This document shows, one piece after another, positions 27,178 to 35,748 of a stretch of DNA of 42,397 bases. The notes under the pieces were generated by a model. The model was not told where the DNA came from, searched no databases, and worked only from the letters and a program-made list of their open reading frames with translations. The translations under genes and the position numbers were made by a program. The DNA comes from an uncultured Phycisphaerales bacterium (GTDB lineage: Bacteria > Planctomycetota > Phycisphaerae > Phycisphaerales > UBA1924), in assembly GCA_937995595.1 (NCBI GenBank), contig CALKJW010000013.1, forward strand, positions 1 to 42,397. The letters are read 5' to 3'. Position 1 is the first letter of the stretch, and every line of letters begins with the position of its first letter.

Positions 27178-28143
27178 ATGATCGACATCCGGGCTTTGAG
27201 CAAGCGGTTCGGCCCGCTGGTCGCGGTGGACGGCGTTTCGTTCACGGTCCGGCGCGGCGAGGTGCTGGGGTTCCTCGGGCCCAACGGCGCGGGCAAGTCC
27301 ACGACGATGAAGATGGTCACCGGGTTTCTCGCGCCCAGCGCGGGCACGGCGGTCGTGTGCGGGCACGACGTCGTGCAGGAGCCGCTGGCCGTGAAGGAGC
27401 GCATCGGCTATCTGCCCGAGGGCGCACCGGCCTACCCGGACATGACGCCCGAGTCGTTCCTCCGCTTTGTCGGCTCGGTGCGCGGCTTCCGCGGCGCGGC
27501 GCTGCGGAATCGCATCGACGAACTGGTCTCCGTTGTGCACCTCGAGGGCGTCATGCGCCAGCCGATCGACACGCTCTCCAAGGGCTACAAGCGCCGCGTC
27601 GGCCTGGCCGCGGCGATCCTGCACGACCCCGACGTGCTCATCATGGACGAGCCGACCGACGGCCTGGACCCCAACCAGAAGCACGAGGTCCGGCAACTCA
27701 TCCGCGCGATGGCCCCGGACAAGGCGATCGTCCTCTCGACGCACATCCTCGAGGAAGTCGAGGCGGTCTGCACGCGCGCGGTGATCATCACGCGCGGGCG
27801 CGTGGTGGCCGACGGCACGCCCGCCGAGTTGCAGGCCCGCTCGCGCTCGCACAACGCGGTGCGGATCGCGGTGCGCGTCGCGTCGCCCGCGCTCGCCGGC
27901 GGCGTGCGCGACGAACTGGCGCGCCTGCGCTACGTCGAAGCCGTCGAGCCGTGCCCGTCGGACAACGGCTCGGCGACCTTCGTCGTGCGGCCCAAGGCCG
28001 GGCGCGCCATCCTGCCCGAGGTCACCACGTGCGTTCGCGCCAAGGGCTGGGAGGTCGACGAGCTGCGCGTCGAGGAGGGCCGGCTCGACGAGGTGTTCCG
28101 CGACATCACCACCGGCCCGATGGCCAACGGAGGCGCACGATGA
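27178..28143 (+). CDS. ABC transporter ATPase, GldA-like
   Basis: The ATP-binding subunit of an ABC-2 type system, 321 aa. Walker A GPNGAGKST is at residues 34-42, the signature is the variant LSKGYKRRVGLA, Walker B is VLIMDEPTDGLDP, and the H-loop is VLSTHILEEVE. A C-terminal extension of about 90 residues follows the ATPase core. Closely similar proteins are annotated GldA (gliding) or as generic ABC-2 exporters; gliding is not implied for this organism. The start is the ATG at 27178, with CGGAGG 7 nt upstream. The stop overlaps the permease start in ATGA. Confidence 0.93.
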   Translation: MIDIRALSKRFGPLVAVDGVSFTVRRGEVLGFLGPNGAGKSTTMKMVTGFLAPSAGTAVVCGHDVVQEPLAVKERIGYLPEGAPAYPDMTPESFLRFVGSVRGFRGAALRNRIDELVSVVHLEGVMRQPIDTLSKGYKRRVGLAAAILHDPDVLIMDEPTDGLDPNQKHEVRQLIRAMAPDKAIVLSTHILEEVEAVCTRAVIITRGRVVADGTPAELQARSRSHNAVRIAVRVASPALAGGVRDELARLRYVEAVEPCPSDNGSATFVVRPKAGRAILPEVTTCVRAKGWEVDELRVEEGRLDEVFRDITTGPMANGGAR

Positions 28144-28922
28144 GCGAGCCGATCGCCCGGCGTGTGCCCGTTCCCGGCGCGGCGTCGCGCATGCTCGCCG
28201 TGCTCAGGCGCGAACTGGCGGGCTACTTCGTCACGCCCGTCGCCTACGTCTTCATCGTCATCTTCCTGCTGGTCACGGGGCTGTTCACCTTCTCCGGCGA
28301 CCTGGGCGGGTTCTTCGAGCGCGGGCAGGCGGACCTCCGCCCGTTCTTCGTGTTCCACCCGTGGCTGTACCTGTTCCTCATCCCGGCCGTCTCGATGCGC
28401 CTGTGGGCCGAGGAACGCCGCCAGGGCACCATCGAACTGCTCATGACCCTGCCCGTCCCGCTGTGGGCGGCGATCGTCGGCAAGTTCTTCGCCGCGTGGG
28501 CGTTCGTCGCCATCGCGCTGGCGCTGACGACGCCGCTGTGGGTCACCGTCAACTACCTCGGCGACCCCGACAACGGCGTGATCGTCGCAGGCTACGTCGG
28601 CTCGCTGCTGATGGCCGGCGCGTATTTGGCCATCGGCTCGTGCGTCTCCGCGCTCACCCGCAACCAGGTCATCGCCTTCATCATCACCGTCGTGGTCTGC
28701 TTCGCCTTCCTGCTGCCGGGGTTCGGCCCGGTCACCGCGCTGCTCTCGGCGTGGGCCCCGGCGCGGCTGGTCGAGGCGGTCGCCTCGTTCAGTTTCCTCA
28801 CGCGCTTCGAGTCGGTCGCCAAGGGCGTGATCGACCTGCGCGACATGGTGTATTTCGCGTCCGTCATCGCCCTGTTCCTGTTCGGCACCGCCGCGGCGAT
28901 CGAGGGCAAGAAGGCCGCCTAG
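28140..28922 (+). CDS. ABC-2 permease, GldF-like
   Basis: A 260-aa inner-membrane protein with about six hydrophobic segments. The first is TPVAYVFIVIFLLVTGLF, with a conserved REL.gYF..P start (RRELAGYFVTPVAYVF). The MRLWAEERRQGTIELLMTLPV motif is typical of the ABC-2 permease family that includes GldF and NosY-like proteins. It overlaps the ATPase gene by 4 nt and has GGAGG upstream, so the two are coupled. It should form the membrane channel used by the ATPase and the GldG-like subunit. Confidence 0.92.
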   Translation: MSEPIARRVPVPGAASRMLAVLRRELAGYFVTPVAYVFIVIFLLVTGLFTFSGDLGGFFERGQADLRPFFVFHPWLYLFLIPAVSMRLWAEERRQGTIELLMTLPVPLWAAIVGKFFAAWAFVAIALALTTPLWVTVNYLGDPDNGVIVAGYVGSLLMAGAYLAIGSCVSALTRNQVIAFIITVVVCFAFLLPGFGPVTALLSAWAPARLVEAVASFSFLTRFESVAKGVIDLRDMVYFASVIALFLFGTAAAIEGKKAA

Positions 28923-28977
28923 GCCCGACCCGGCCCGCCGACGCGTTCTGCCTTTCCGTCTCTCCGGGAGTCAAGCC

Positions 28978-30888
28978 ATGCGTGGAGCATCGCTCATCTC
29001 CATCGGCGCCTTTGCCGCGGCGGCGGTCGCGTTCGTCGCGATCAACGTGCTGGCCGGCGCGGGCCTGTCGCGGGCGCGCCTCGACCTGACCGAGGGCCGC
29101 CTGTACACCCTCTCGCCCGGCTCGCGCGCCGTCGCGGCCGAACTGCCCGAGCCGGTCCGCCTGACGCTGTACCTCTCCGAGGGCCGCGCCGACATCCCGC
29201 CGCAGATCGCCACCTACGCCCAGCGCGTCCGCGAAGTGCTCGACGAGTACGCCCGCGCCTCCAAGGGACGGATCGCCGTCGAGGTCGTCAACCCCGAGCC
29301 GTTCTCCGACGCCGAGGACCGCGCCGTCGCGGCGGGCCTTGCCGGCATCCCCACCGGGCGCGGGCAGGAGCGCATCTACTTCGGGCTGGTCGGCACCAAC
29401 ACCACCGACAGGCAGGAGGTCATGCCCTTCCTCCGGCCGGACCGCGAGCCGTTCCTCGAGTACGAACTCACGCGGATGATCTACCTGCTCGGCGAGCCCG
29501 AGCGCCGCGTCGTCGGACTGATGAGTTGGCTGCCCGTCGAGGGCGGCCAGCCCAACCCCATGACCGGCCAGCCGGGCGCACCGGCGCTGCAGGTCGTGCG
29601 GCAGGCGCGGGAGATGTTCGAGGTCCGCACCATCGAACGCGACACGGCGGAGATCCCCGCCGACGTCAAGGTCCTCTGGATCGTGCACCCCAAGTCGGTC
29701 TCCGAGCGCACCCAGTACGCGATCGACCAGTTCGTGATGCGGGGCGGGCGCGTGCTGCTGTTCGTCGATCCGCTCTGCGAGGCCGACGTGCCGCCGGGCG
29801 TGAACCCCATGCAGGCGATGAACCTGCCCAAGGATTCGAACCTGCCGCGGCTGATGCAGCGATGGGGCGTCGAACTCGTACCCTCGATGATCGCGACCGA
29901 CCGCGACGCCGCGCTGCGCGTCAACGTCGGCTCGCAGGGCCGGCCCGAGCCGGTCGACTACATCGCGTGGCTGAGCCTCTCGGAGAACAACTTCGACCGC
30001 GACGACGCGGTGACCGGCGGCCTGCGCGCGATGAACCTCCCGACGCCCGGCGCGCTGCGGACAGTCCCCGGCGCGTCGACGGACGTGTCGCCGCTGGTGC
30101 GCACGGGAACCAACAGCGCGCTCATCGGCGCCGACAGGTTCTCGTTCTTCCCCGACCCCAAGGCGCTGCTGGCGCAGTTCAAGCCCGGCGGCGAGCGGCT
30201 GACGATCGCGGCACGCATCACCGGGCCGGCGCGCAGCGCGTTCGACGCTCCGCCCGAGGGCGCCGACGACGCCGCGCACCTGTCGCAATCGGCCGGCCCG
30301 ATCAACGTCGTCGTGTTCGCCGACTGCGACTTCCTGCAGGACCGCTTCTGGGTGCAGGAGGAGCGTCTGGGGCCGATCGTGCTGGGCCTGAACAAGATCG
30401 CCGACAACGGCGACTTCGTCATCGCCGCGCTCGACAACCTCAGCGGCTCGAGCAACCTCATGGCGGTGCGCGCCCGCGGCACGTTCCGCCGGCCGTTCGG
30501 GCGCGTGGAGCAGCTCCGGCGCGAGGCCGAGCAGCGCTACCTGGCCCGCGAGCAGGAACTGCAGGCCCGCCTGCGCGAGACCGAGCAGAAGATCAACGAA
30601 CTGCAGCGCGCCCGCGCCGACGCGCAGAACCCCGGCGCGCTGGTCCTCCTCACGCCCGAGCAGCAGGCCGAGATCGAGAAGTTCCGCGCCGAGCAGGTCG
30701 CCACGCGCAGGGACCTCCGCGCCGTGCAGCACCAGCTCGTCAAGGACATCGAGGGGCTCGGGCGCACCGTCAAGTTCGTCAACATCGGCCTGATGCCGAT
30801 CCTCGTCGGCGTCGGTGCGCTCGGCCTGGCCGCGTGGCGCGCCCGCCGACGCCACGCCGACCGCTCGCACCGCGCCGCGCTCAACTGA
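28978..30888 (+). CDS. GldG-like ABC auxiliary protein
   Basis: A 636-aa membrane-anchored protein. Membrane segments lie near the N-terminus (residues about 7-25) and the C-terminus (VNIGLMPILVGVGALGLAAW), with a large domain between. The N-terminal part matches the GldG/ABC_transp_aux family (SRARLDLTEGRLYTLSPGS, then VRLTLYLSEG, VEVVNPEPFSDAED). A predicted coiled coil rich in Glu, Arg and Gln spans roughly residues 500-590, just before the last membrane segment. Family members work with the GldF-type permease; the cargo is unknown. GGGAG lies about 7 nt before the ATG. The gap from the permease is 55 nt with no terminator. Confidence 0.9.
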   Translation: MRGASLISIGAFAAAAVAFVAINVLAGAGLSRARLDLTEGRLYTLSPGSRAVAAELPEPVRLTLYLSEGRADIPPQIATYAQRVREVLDEYARASKGRIAVEVVNPEPFSDAEDRAVAAGLAGIPTGRGQERIYFGLVGTNTTDRQEVMPFLRPDREPFLEYELTRMIYLLGEPERRVVGLMSWLPVEGGQPNPMTGQPGAPALQVVRQAREMFEVRTIERDTAEIPADVKVLWIVHPKSVSERTQYAIDQFVMRGGRVLLFVDPLCEADVPPGVNPMQAMNLPKDSNLPRLMQRWGVELVPSMIATDRDAALRVNVGSQGRPEPVDYIAWLSLSENNFDRDDAVTGGLRAMNLPTPGALRTVPGASTDVSPLVRTGTNSALIGADRFSFFPDPKALLAQFKPGGERLTIAARITGPARSAFDAPPEGADDAAHLSQSAGPINVVVFADCDFLQDRFWVQEERLGPIVLGLNKIADNGDFVIAALDNLSGSSNLMAVRARGTFRRPFGRVEQLRREAEQRYLAREQELQARLRETEQKINELQRARADAQNPGALVLLTPEQQAEIEKFRAEQVATRRDLRAVQHQLVKDIEGLGRTVKFVNIGLMPILVGVGALGLAAWRARRRHADRSHRAALN

Positions 30889-30911
30889 ACCCGCCGCACC
30901 GGAGCACCCGC

Positions 30912-32054
30912 GTGAAGACCCACACCTTCGCCATCGTCGCGTTCGTCGCCGCGGCACTGGCCGTCGCGGCGTTCCTCGCCGTGCGGCGCGAGGCCGCGCC
31001 CGCAGGCCCCGCCGAGCGGCCCAGCGGCCCCGCGCTCCCGCTACTGGCCGCGCGGATCAACGACGCGGCCGAGGTCACCATCCGCCGGCCGACCGGCGCG
31101 TTCACCTTCCGCCGCGCCGACGACGGCTGGGGGCTGGTCGAGAAGGACGGCTACCCGGCGAACAACGAGAACATCCGCGGCATGGTCGTCGGCCTTGCGC
31201 AACTGCAACTGGTCGAGGCCAAGACCGCCAAGCCGGAGCTGTTCGCAAGGATCGGCGTGCAGGACGTCGAACCCGTCGAGCCGCCCGCCGACGGCTCGCC
31301 CCCTCCCGCGCCCGAGACGCAGAACGTGCGGATCGACGTGCGCGACGCGCGCGACGAGCCGCTCGCGTCGGTGATCCTGGGCACGCAGAAGTGGGGCGCG
31401 GAGCCGGAAGTGTTCCTGCGCCGCGTCGGCGAGAACCAGTCGTATCTTGCGCGCGGGCGCATCGACGTGCCGTGGGACCAGACGGCGTGGATCGACAGGA
31501 GCGCGGTGAACATCCCGCGCGACCGCGTCCGCGCCGTGACGATCGAACGCGAGGGCGCGCCGCCGATCGCCGTCTCGCGCGCCGGCGCGCAGTTCCCCAC
31601 CTTCCTGGTCGAGAACCTGCCCGAAGGGCGCGAACTGACCTCCCCGAGCGCGGGCGACCAGATCGGCAACCTGCTCAACTTCTTCTCGTTCGACGACGTC
31701 CGCGCAGCGGACCGCTTCGACTTCGGCTCCGCCGCGCCCGGCCCGAGCGCGACTGTCCGCCTGTTCGACGGCACCGTCTTCACGATCCGGACCGGCATCG
31801 TGGACGGCGCGACGTGGGCGCACCTCCGCGCCGCGTTCGAAGAGCCCGCGCACAGCGAGGGCGAAGAGCGCGACGAAACCGCGATCGAGACCGCACGCGC
31901 CGAAGCGCAGCGACTCGACCAGCGCCTGTCGCGCTGGGTGTACAAGTTGCCGGATCACAAGGTCCGCGTGCTGCAGACGACGTGGGACTCGCTGCTCAAG
32001 CCGGCCGCGCCGGCACCGTCCGAGGCCGCCACGCCCGCCGACGACGACCGGTGA
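30912..32054 (+). CDS. DUF4340 domain protein
   Basis: A 380-aa protein with one N-terminal membrane segment (FAIVAFVAAALAVAAFLAV) and an extracytoplasmic DUF4340-type region. Typical blocks are VTIRRPTGAFTFRRADDGWGLVEKDGYPAN and repeated beta-rich units, such as FLRRVGENQSYLARG and VRLFDGTVFTIRTGI. DUF4340 genes regularly follow GldA/F/G-like genes in several phyla, so it is probably the fourth subunit. The start is a GTG with GGAG 7 nt upstream; it lies 23 nt after the GldG-like gene. Its last 100 nt are also used, on the other strand, by the convergent asparagine synthase gene. Confidence 0.9.
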   Translation: MKTHTFAIVAFVAAALAVAAFLAVRREAAPAGPAERPSGPALPLLAARINDAAEVTIRRPTGAFTFRRADDGWGLVEKDGYPANNENIRGMVVGLAQLQLVEAKTAKPELFARIGVQDVEPVEPPADGSPPPAPETQNVRIDVRDARDEPLASVILGTQKWGAEPEVFLRRVGENQSYLARGRIDVPWDQTAWIDRSAVNIPRDRVRAVTIEREGAPPIAVSRAGAQFPTFLVENLPEGRELTSPSAGDQIGNLLNFFSFDDVRAADRFDFGSAAPGPSATVRLFDGTVFTIRTGIVDGATWAHLRAAFEEPAHSEGEERDETAIETARAEAQRLDQRLSRWVYKLPDHKVRVLQTTWDSLLKPAAPAPSEAATPADDDR

Positions 32055-33931
32055 CCCGCGGGCGCCCACGCCGCCCCTCTCCCCCACCACCGCTCGCCCC
32101 AGAGAGCCAGGTTAAGCATCGGCCAGGCCAGCCGCCACAGCGCGCCGGTCTGCTGCGCGACGGCCTCCACCGCGCCGGGCGCGAACACGCTCGCCGCAAA
32201 GCCGCTGCCACGCAGGGCGTCGCCCGCGCCGTCGAGCCACCTCTGGAACGGCAGCGGGAAACTGGCCTTGGGCCGCGCGACCACCCACGGCGACAGGTCC
32301 GGCGCGAACGCGATTCGCAGGCAGCGCTTGGTCTGCGCCGGCGCTGCGGGCACAAACTTGTGCGCCACGGGCAGCGACTCGGCCAGTTCGGCGATGCGCG
32401 CATCGGCCAGCGGCGTGCGGCCCTCGACGCGCTCGAGCATCGTCGCCGTGTCGAGACGCTGCAGCAGGCCCGCGAGGTTGACGCGGCGGAGGTACCGCAG
32501 GTGCACGTCCGCCGCGCCCGCGTGCGGTCCGGCCTGTTCGGCCAGATCGAGAAACTCCGCGCCCAGCATCGCCCGCATCGCCGCGTCGCCCTCGGCCGCG
32601 CGCCACACGTCGGCGGCCAGCACGTCCGCCTTGCGCTCCGGCGGGGTCCACGCGCCCGCTCGCACGTGCAGCATCGCCCGCTCCGCGGCGGTCTGCGCCG
32701 CGTCGCCGCGGGCCCGCGCCGCGTGCGCGGCCTCGAACTCCGCCGCGGCGGCCATGATCGCGTCGTACCCGGCGAACAACTCGTCGGCGCCCTCGCCCGA
32801 AAGGGCGACGACGCGGCCGTCGGCCCGCAGACGCCGCGCGACCTCGTTGATCGCGACCTCGTTGGGCGTGCTCAGCGGCACGCCCAGCCGCGCGACCATC
32901 TCCGGCCAGCGCGCCAGGAACAGTTCCCGGGTGATCGGCGCCTCGGTGTGCGCCGTGCCGAGTTCCGCCGCGGCGCGCCGGGCGCACGACAGGTCCGAAT
33001 CCGGCGCGCCGTCGTCGTGCCCGGCCGCGTAGGTCCGCAGCCCGTCGACCGGCGACGACCGCGCGACCAGCGACGCGATGATCGTCGAGTCCAGCCCGCC
33101 GCTGAGCAGCGAGCACACCGGCACGTCGGACCGCAGGTGGGCGGAGACCGACTCCGCCACCGCGCTGCGCACCCGTCGGGCCGCACCGGCGTCGTCGACC
33201 TCGGCCGCGGGCAGCACCCGCGCGCCGCGCCAGAACTCGCCCGCGCGTGCCTGACAGCCGCGTGCCAGGTCAAACTCGACGAACGCGCCCGGCCGCACCG
33301 CGCGCACGCCAACGAACAGCGTCCGCTCGCCGAGCGTCGTGCGGATGGTCGTCAGGTACGCGCTCAGCGTCGCCCAGTCGGGCTCGCGCGGCACGTCCGG
33401 GTGCGCAAGGATCGGCGGGATCTCGCTGGCGAAGACGACCTGCGCGCGGTCCCCGACCGCCGCGTGGTAGTACAGAGGCTTGATGCCCAGCGGGTCGCGC
33501 GCCAGCAGCAGCCGCTGCCCGCGCGCGTCGAACAACCCGAGCGCGAACATGCCGTGGAACCTCGCCAGCGCGCCGATCCCCCACGCGGCGAGCGCGTGCA
33601 GCACCGTCTCGGTGTCGCAGCGCGTGCGGAACACCACGCCGGCGCGCCGCAGCTCCCGCCGCAGGTCCTCGTCGTTGTAGAGTTCGCCGTTGTAGACCAG
33701 CGCGAAGCGCCCGTCGTCGGTGGTCATCGGCTGTGCGCCGTGCTCGGGCGGGTCGGGCTCGATCACCGCCAGCCGCCGGTGCGCCAGCGCCACGTGCCCC
33801 TGCGCCGAGCGCCACAGCCCCGCGCCGTCGGGCCCGCGGTGCGCCATCGCGTCGCGCATGGCGACGACCTGCGCATCGTTCAACCCGATGCGCCGCCCGA
33901 GCGAACAGGCGATGCCCAGCACGCCGCACAC
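31955..33931 (-). CDS. asnB: Asparagine synthase (glutamine-hydrolysing)
   Basis: This enzyme amidates aspartate, or a related acid, with ammonia taken from glutamine. The 658 aa begin MCGVLGIACS, with the catalytic Cys2 of a class II glutamine amidotransferase. AHRGPDGAGLWR, YNGELYND and RDPLGIKPLYYH follow. The synthase domain has the ATP loop SLLSGGLDSTIIASL (SGGxDS) and VALSGEGADELFAGYD. The start is a GTG, and it must be, since Cys2 follows directly. No Shine-Dalgarno is present; GATACT/TACTCA lies 6-8 nt upstream, a weaker leaderless-type candidate. The last 34 or so codons run antisense into the DUF4340 gene and look like a non-conserved tail. Asparagine synthases of this kind also occur in surface-polysaccharide loci, but no such genes are adjacent. 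Confidence 0.93.
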   Translation of the reverse strand: MCGVLGIACSLGRRIGLNDAQVVAMRDAMAHRGPDGAGLWRSAQGHVALAHRRLAVIEPDPPEHGAQPMTTDDGRFALVYNGELYNDEDLRRELRRAGVVFRTRCDTETVLHALAAWGIGALARFHGMFALGLFDARGQRLLLARDPLGIKPLYYHAAVGDRAQVVFASEIPPILAHPDVPREPDWATLSAYLTTIRTTLGERTLFVGVRAVRPGAFVEFDLARGCQARAGEFWRGARVLPAAEVDDAGAARRVRSAVAESVSAHLRSDVPVCSLLSGGLDSTIIASLVARSSPVDGLRTYAAGHDDGAPDSDLSCARRAAAELGTAHTEAPITRELFLARWPEMVARLGVPLSTPNEVAINEVARRLRADGRVVALSGEGADELFAGYDAIMAAAAEFEAAHAARARGDAAQTAAERAMLHVRAGAWTPPERKADVLAADVWRAAEGDAAMRAMLGAEFLDLAEQAGPHAGAADVHLRYLRRVNLAGLLQRLDTATMLERVEGRTPLADARIAELAESLPVAHKFVPAAPAQTKRCLRIAFAPDLSPWVVARPKASFPLPFQRWLDGAGDALRGSGFAASVFAPGAVEAVAQQTGALWRLAWPMLNLALWGERWWGRGAAWAPAGHRSSSAGVAASDGAGAAGLSSESHVVCSTRTL

Positions 33932-33974
33932 GCGGCATGAGTATCGGCCCGTTCCCGACGCGGCCGCGAGCGCG

Positions 33975-34388
33975 TCACACCCAGATGTTCACGATCAGCG
34001 CGGGCTCGCGGATCTTGCCCTGCCACTCGCCGACCGAGGCGTTGACGAACTTCACCTCGTAGTCCGGGTGCTCGTCGAGCCAGCGGTTGATCTGATCGTC
34101 CATGCTCGCCAGCGACTCGGGGTTGAGCCGGCAGAAGAACGAGCGGATGTGCGTCGCGCCCGTCCCGGTCAGGTTCGTCTTGCGCTTCCAGTTGTCGGTG
34201 TGCCGCCCCGAGCCGCCCCCCGCCAGCGACTGGTTGATGTGCTGGATCTTGGGCTTGGGCTCGCTGGTCTCCGGCACGTTCGGCGGCTTGCTGGTCGGCA
34301 CCACCGCCGGGTGAAACCCCGCGGCGGGCTGACCGCCGCCCGCGCCATCGCCCATCGGATGCAGGTCCTGACCGGTCCACGTCCGCAT
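33975..34388 (-). CDS. Hypothetical protein, conserved-looking C-terminal domain
   Basis: I do not recognise this 137-aa protein. The first 60 residues are low-complexity, rich in Gly, Pro, Lys and Gln. Residues from about 65 onward look folded: NWKRKTNLTGTGATHIRSFF, then LASMDDQINRWLDEHPDYEV and KFVNASVGEWQGKIREPALI. The pattern of a strand, a helix starting at DDQINRWL, then two strands suggests a small alpha/beta domain. There is no signal peptide and no Cys pair. The start is firm: GAGGAGG with 5 nt to the ATG, behind a well-formed promoter at 34477-34505. It lies between asnB and the LigD-like gene, all on the minus strand. Confidence 0.75.
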   Translation of the reverse strand: MRTWTGQDLHPMGDGAGGGQPAAGFHPAVVPTSKPPNVPETSEPKPKIQHINQSLAGGGSGRHTDNWKRKTNLTGTGATHIRSFFCRLNPESLASMDDQINRWLDEHPDYEVKFVNASVGEWQGKIREPALIVNIWV

Positions 34389-34476
34389 GTCGGCCTCCTC
34401 TCGGTCTGCGCGAGCCGGTAGCGCCGAAGACTTCAGCGCCGCGTACGGCCGAACGGCCAGCGCCCGCGTCCAAGGC

Positions 34477-34505
34477 AGTATGCCAGAATCGCGCTAACCT
34501 GCCAA
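34477..34505 (-). promoter_or_regulatory. Promoter of the hypothetical gene at 33975-34388
   Basis: On the minus strand, TTGGCA (34505-34500) and CATACT (34482-34477) are exactly 17 nt apart. The -35 box overlaps the last codons of the LigD-like gene. The transcript would start near 34470, about 80 nt before the ATG. Confidence 0.55.
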
Positions 34506-34895
34506 GTCGAAGCGCCAGCGGTCCGCGTCGCCCTCGTCGCCGCCGCATTCGAGCATCCGGCCAAGCCGACGGCAGATCACACGCAAACTTCTGTCGTACA
34601 ACGTGATGCGCACACCTTCGAGTGGGGCGTCTACGACTTCGCACAGGCCCGAATCGACGCGCCGCACCCAACCACGATCCCCAGAAACGGGGCCTTCATA
34701 CTCCAGATACTCGCGCCGGTGCGGCGGGAGGTGTTCCGCACTGAACGACCGCAAGCCCCCATCCGTCGGCCGCACGCCGTCGGCAAGGCGAAACGTCTGC
34801 AGGCCCGCGTGGCTGTGGTCGCAGCGTTCGAGCATCCAGTCGTGATGGCTCGTCCCGTCCGGCAGCGTGTGGCGGAGGAGCACCCAGCGCGCCAT
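34494..34895 (-). CDS. Stand-alone LigD-type 3'-phosphoesterase-like protein
   Basis: A 133-aa protein resembling the N-terminal phosphoesterase domain of LigD, which trims 3' ends during break repair. Visible family features are WVLLRHTLPDG at the start, SHHDWMLER (HxD, the metal-binding pair), and HRREYLEYEGPVSGDRGWVRR. In that last block the His and Tyr four residues apart match the second conserved His/Tyr pair. The Arg that normally follows HxD in LigD (HYDFRLE) is Met here, so activity may differ or be lost. No ligase, polymerase or Ku gene is nearby. The ATG lies 6 nt after TAGGAT; the AGGA inside that hexamer could also act as a weak ribosome site. It is divergent from the TPR lipoprotein gene. 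Confidence 0.78.
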   Translation of the reverse strand: MARWVLLRHTLPDGTSHHDWMLERCDHSHAGLQTFRLADGVRPTDGGLRSFSAEHLPPHRREYLEYEGPVSGDRGWVRRVDSGLCEVVDAPLEGVRITLYDRSLRVICRRLGRMLECGGDEGDADRWRFDLAG

Positions 34896-34901
34896 GGCAC
34901 G

Positions 34902-34907
34902 ATCCTA
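34902..34907 (-). promoter_or_regulatory. -10 hexamer TAGGAT of the LigD-like gene (leaderless type)
   Basis: On the minus strand TAGGAT ends 6 nt before the ATG at 34895. Confidence 0.4.
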
Positions 34908-34950
34908 CGCCATTCGCGGCAAGGCGCTGGGATGGGAGCGGCCCGCCCGA

Positions 34951-34956
34951 TACACT
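34951..34956 (+). promoter_or_regulatory. -10 box TACACT of the TPR lipoprotein gene
   Basis: TACACT would start a transcript near 34963, with a leader of about 53 nt before the ATG at 35016. The -35 region is not clear. Confidence 0.4.
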
Positions 34957-35015
34957 TGCCCCCGGCCGCGGCGGGGCGCACCGCCCCGGCGCCGGCTCAC
35001 GAAACGGAGTTCACC

Positions 35016-35741
35016 ATGCCCCGCAAGCCTGTTCGCCGCGCGTTCTCGTTCGTTCTGCCCGTCGCCCTGCTGCTCGCGGCGGGCTCGATGTCGGGCTGCC
35101 AGCGGTCGCTGTTGGCCGTCCGCCAGTCGGGCGACGCGCACTTTGCCCGCGGCGAGTACACGCAGGCCGAGGCCGAGTACCGCGAGTATCTCGACCGCAG
35201 CCCGGCCCGCCCCGAGGTGCACTACATGCTCGGGCGCACGCTGCTGGCCCAGGGCCGCACCGCCGAGGCGCGGGAGCAACTGCTGCTGGCCTACCGCCTG
35301 ACGCCGGAGAACGACGAGGTCTTCGTGCAGACCTGCGAGGGCCTCTATGCCGACAAGCAGTACGAGGAACTCAACCGCCTGCTCCGCTCGCGCACCATCG
35401 ACCGCGGCCGCATGTCGGACTGGACCCTGCTGGCCGACTTCTCGATGCGACAGGGCGACAAGGACGAGGCGGCCCGCGCCCTGCTCGCCGCGGCACGGGT
35501 CGACGGCGGCATGTCCGTCGAGCCGCAACTGGGCCTGGCCAAGGTCTACATGGCCGCGGGGGACACCACCCGCGCCATCGAACGCCTGCGCATGGCGTAC
35601 TTCGTCGCGCCGCAGAACGGCGAGGTGGCGGCGCTCGCCGCGCAACTCGGCCAGATCGTCGGCCCCTCGTTCGGCGTCCCGCCGACCGAGCGCATGATGC
35701 AGATCGTGCCCGTGGCCGACGTGCCGACCGACCGCCGCTGA
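35016..35741 (+). CDS. TPR-repeat lipoprotein
   Basis: A 241-aa protein with a lipoprotein signal: a basic start (MPRKPVRRAF), a hydrophobic core, and SMSGC as the lipobox with Cys at about residue 28. The mature part is built of about five tetratricopeptide-like helix pairs, for example GDAHFARGEYTQAEAEYREYL, then VHYMLGRTLLAQGRTAEAREQ and LAKVYMAAGDTTRAIERL. TPR lipoproteins usually scaffold envelope complexes, such as secretion, pilus or BAM-type machinery; the partner is unknown here. CGGAG lies 6 nt before the ATG. The stop is 7 nt from the end of convergent ppk2. Confidence 0.9.
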   Translation: MPRKPVRRAFSFVLPVALLLAAGSMSGCQRSLLAVRQSGDAHFARGEYTQAEAEYREYLDRSPARPEVHYMLGRTLLAQGRTAEAREQLLLAYRLTPENDEVFVQTCEGLYADKQYEELNRLLRSRTIDRGRMSDWTLLADFSMRQGDKDEAARALLAAARVDGGMSVEPQLGLAKVYMAAGDTTRAIERLRMAYFVAPQNGEVAALAAQLGQIVGPSFGVPPTERMMQIVPVADVPTDRR

Positions 35742-35748
35742 GCGCCGG

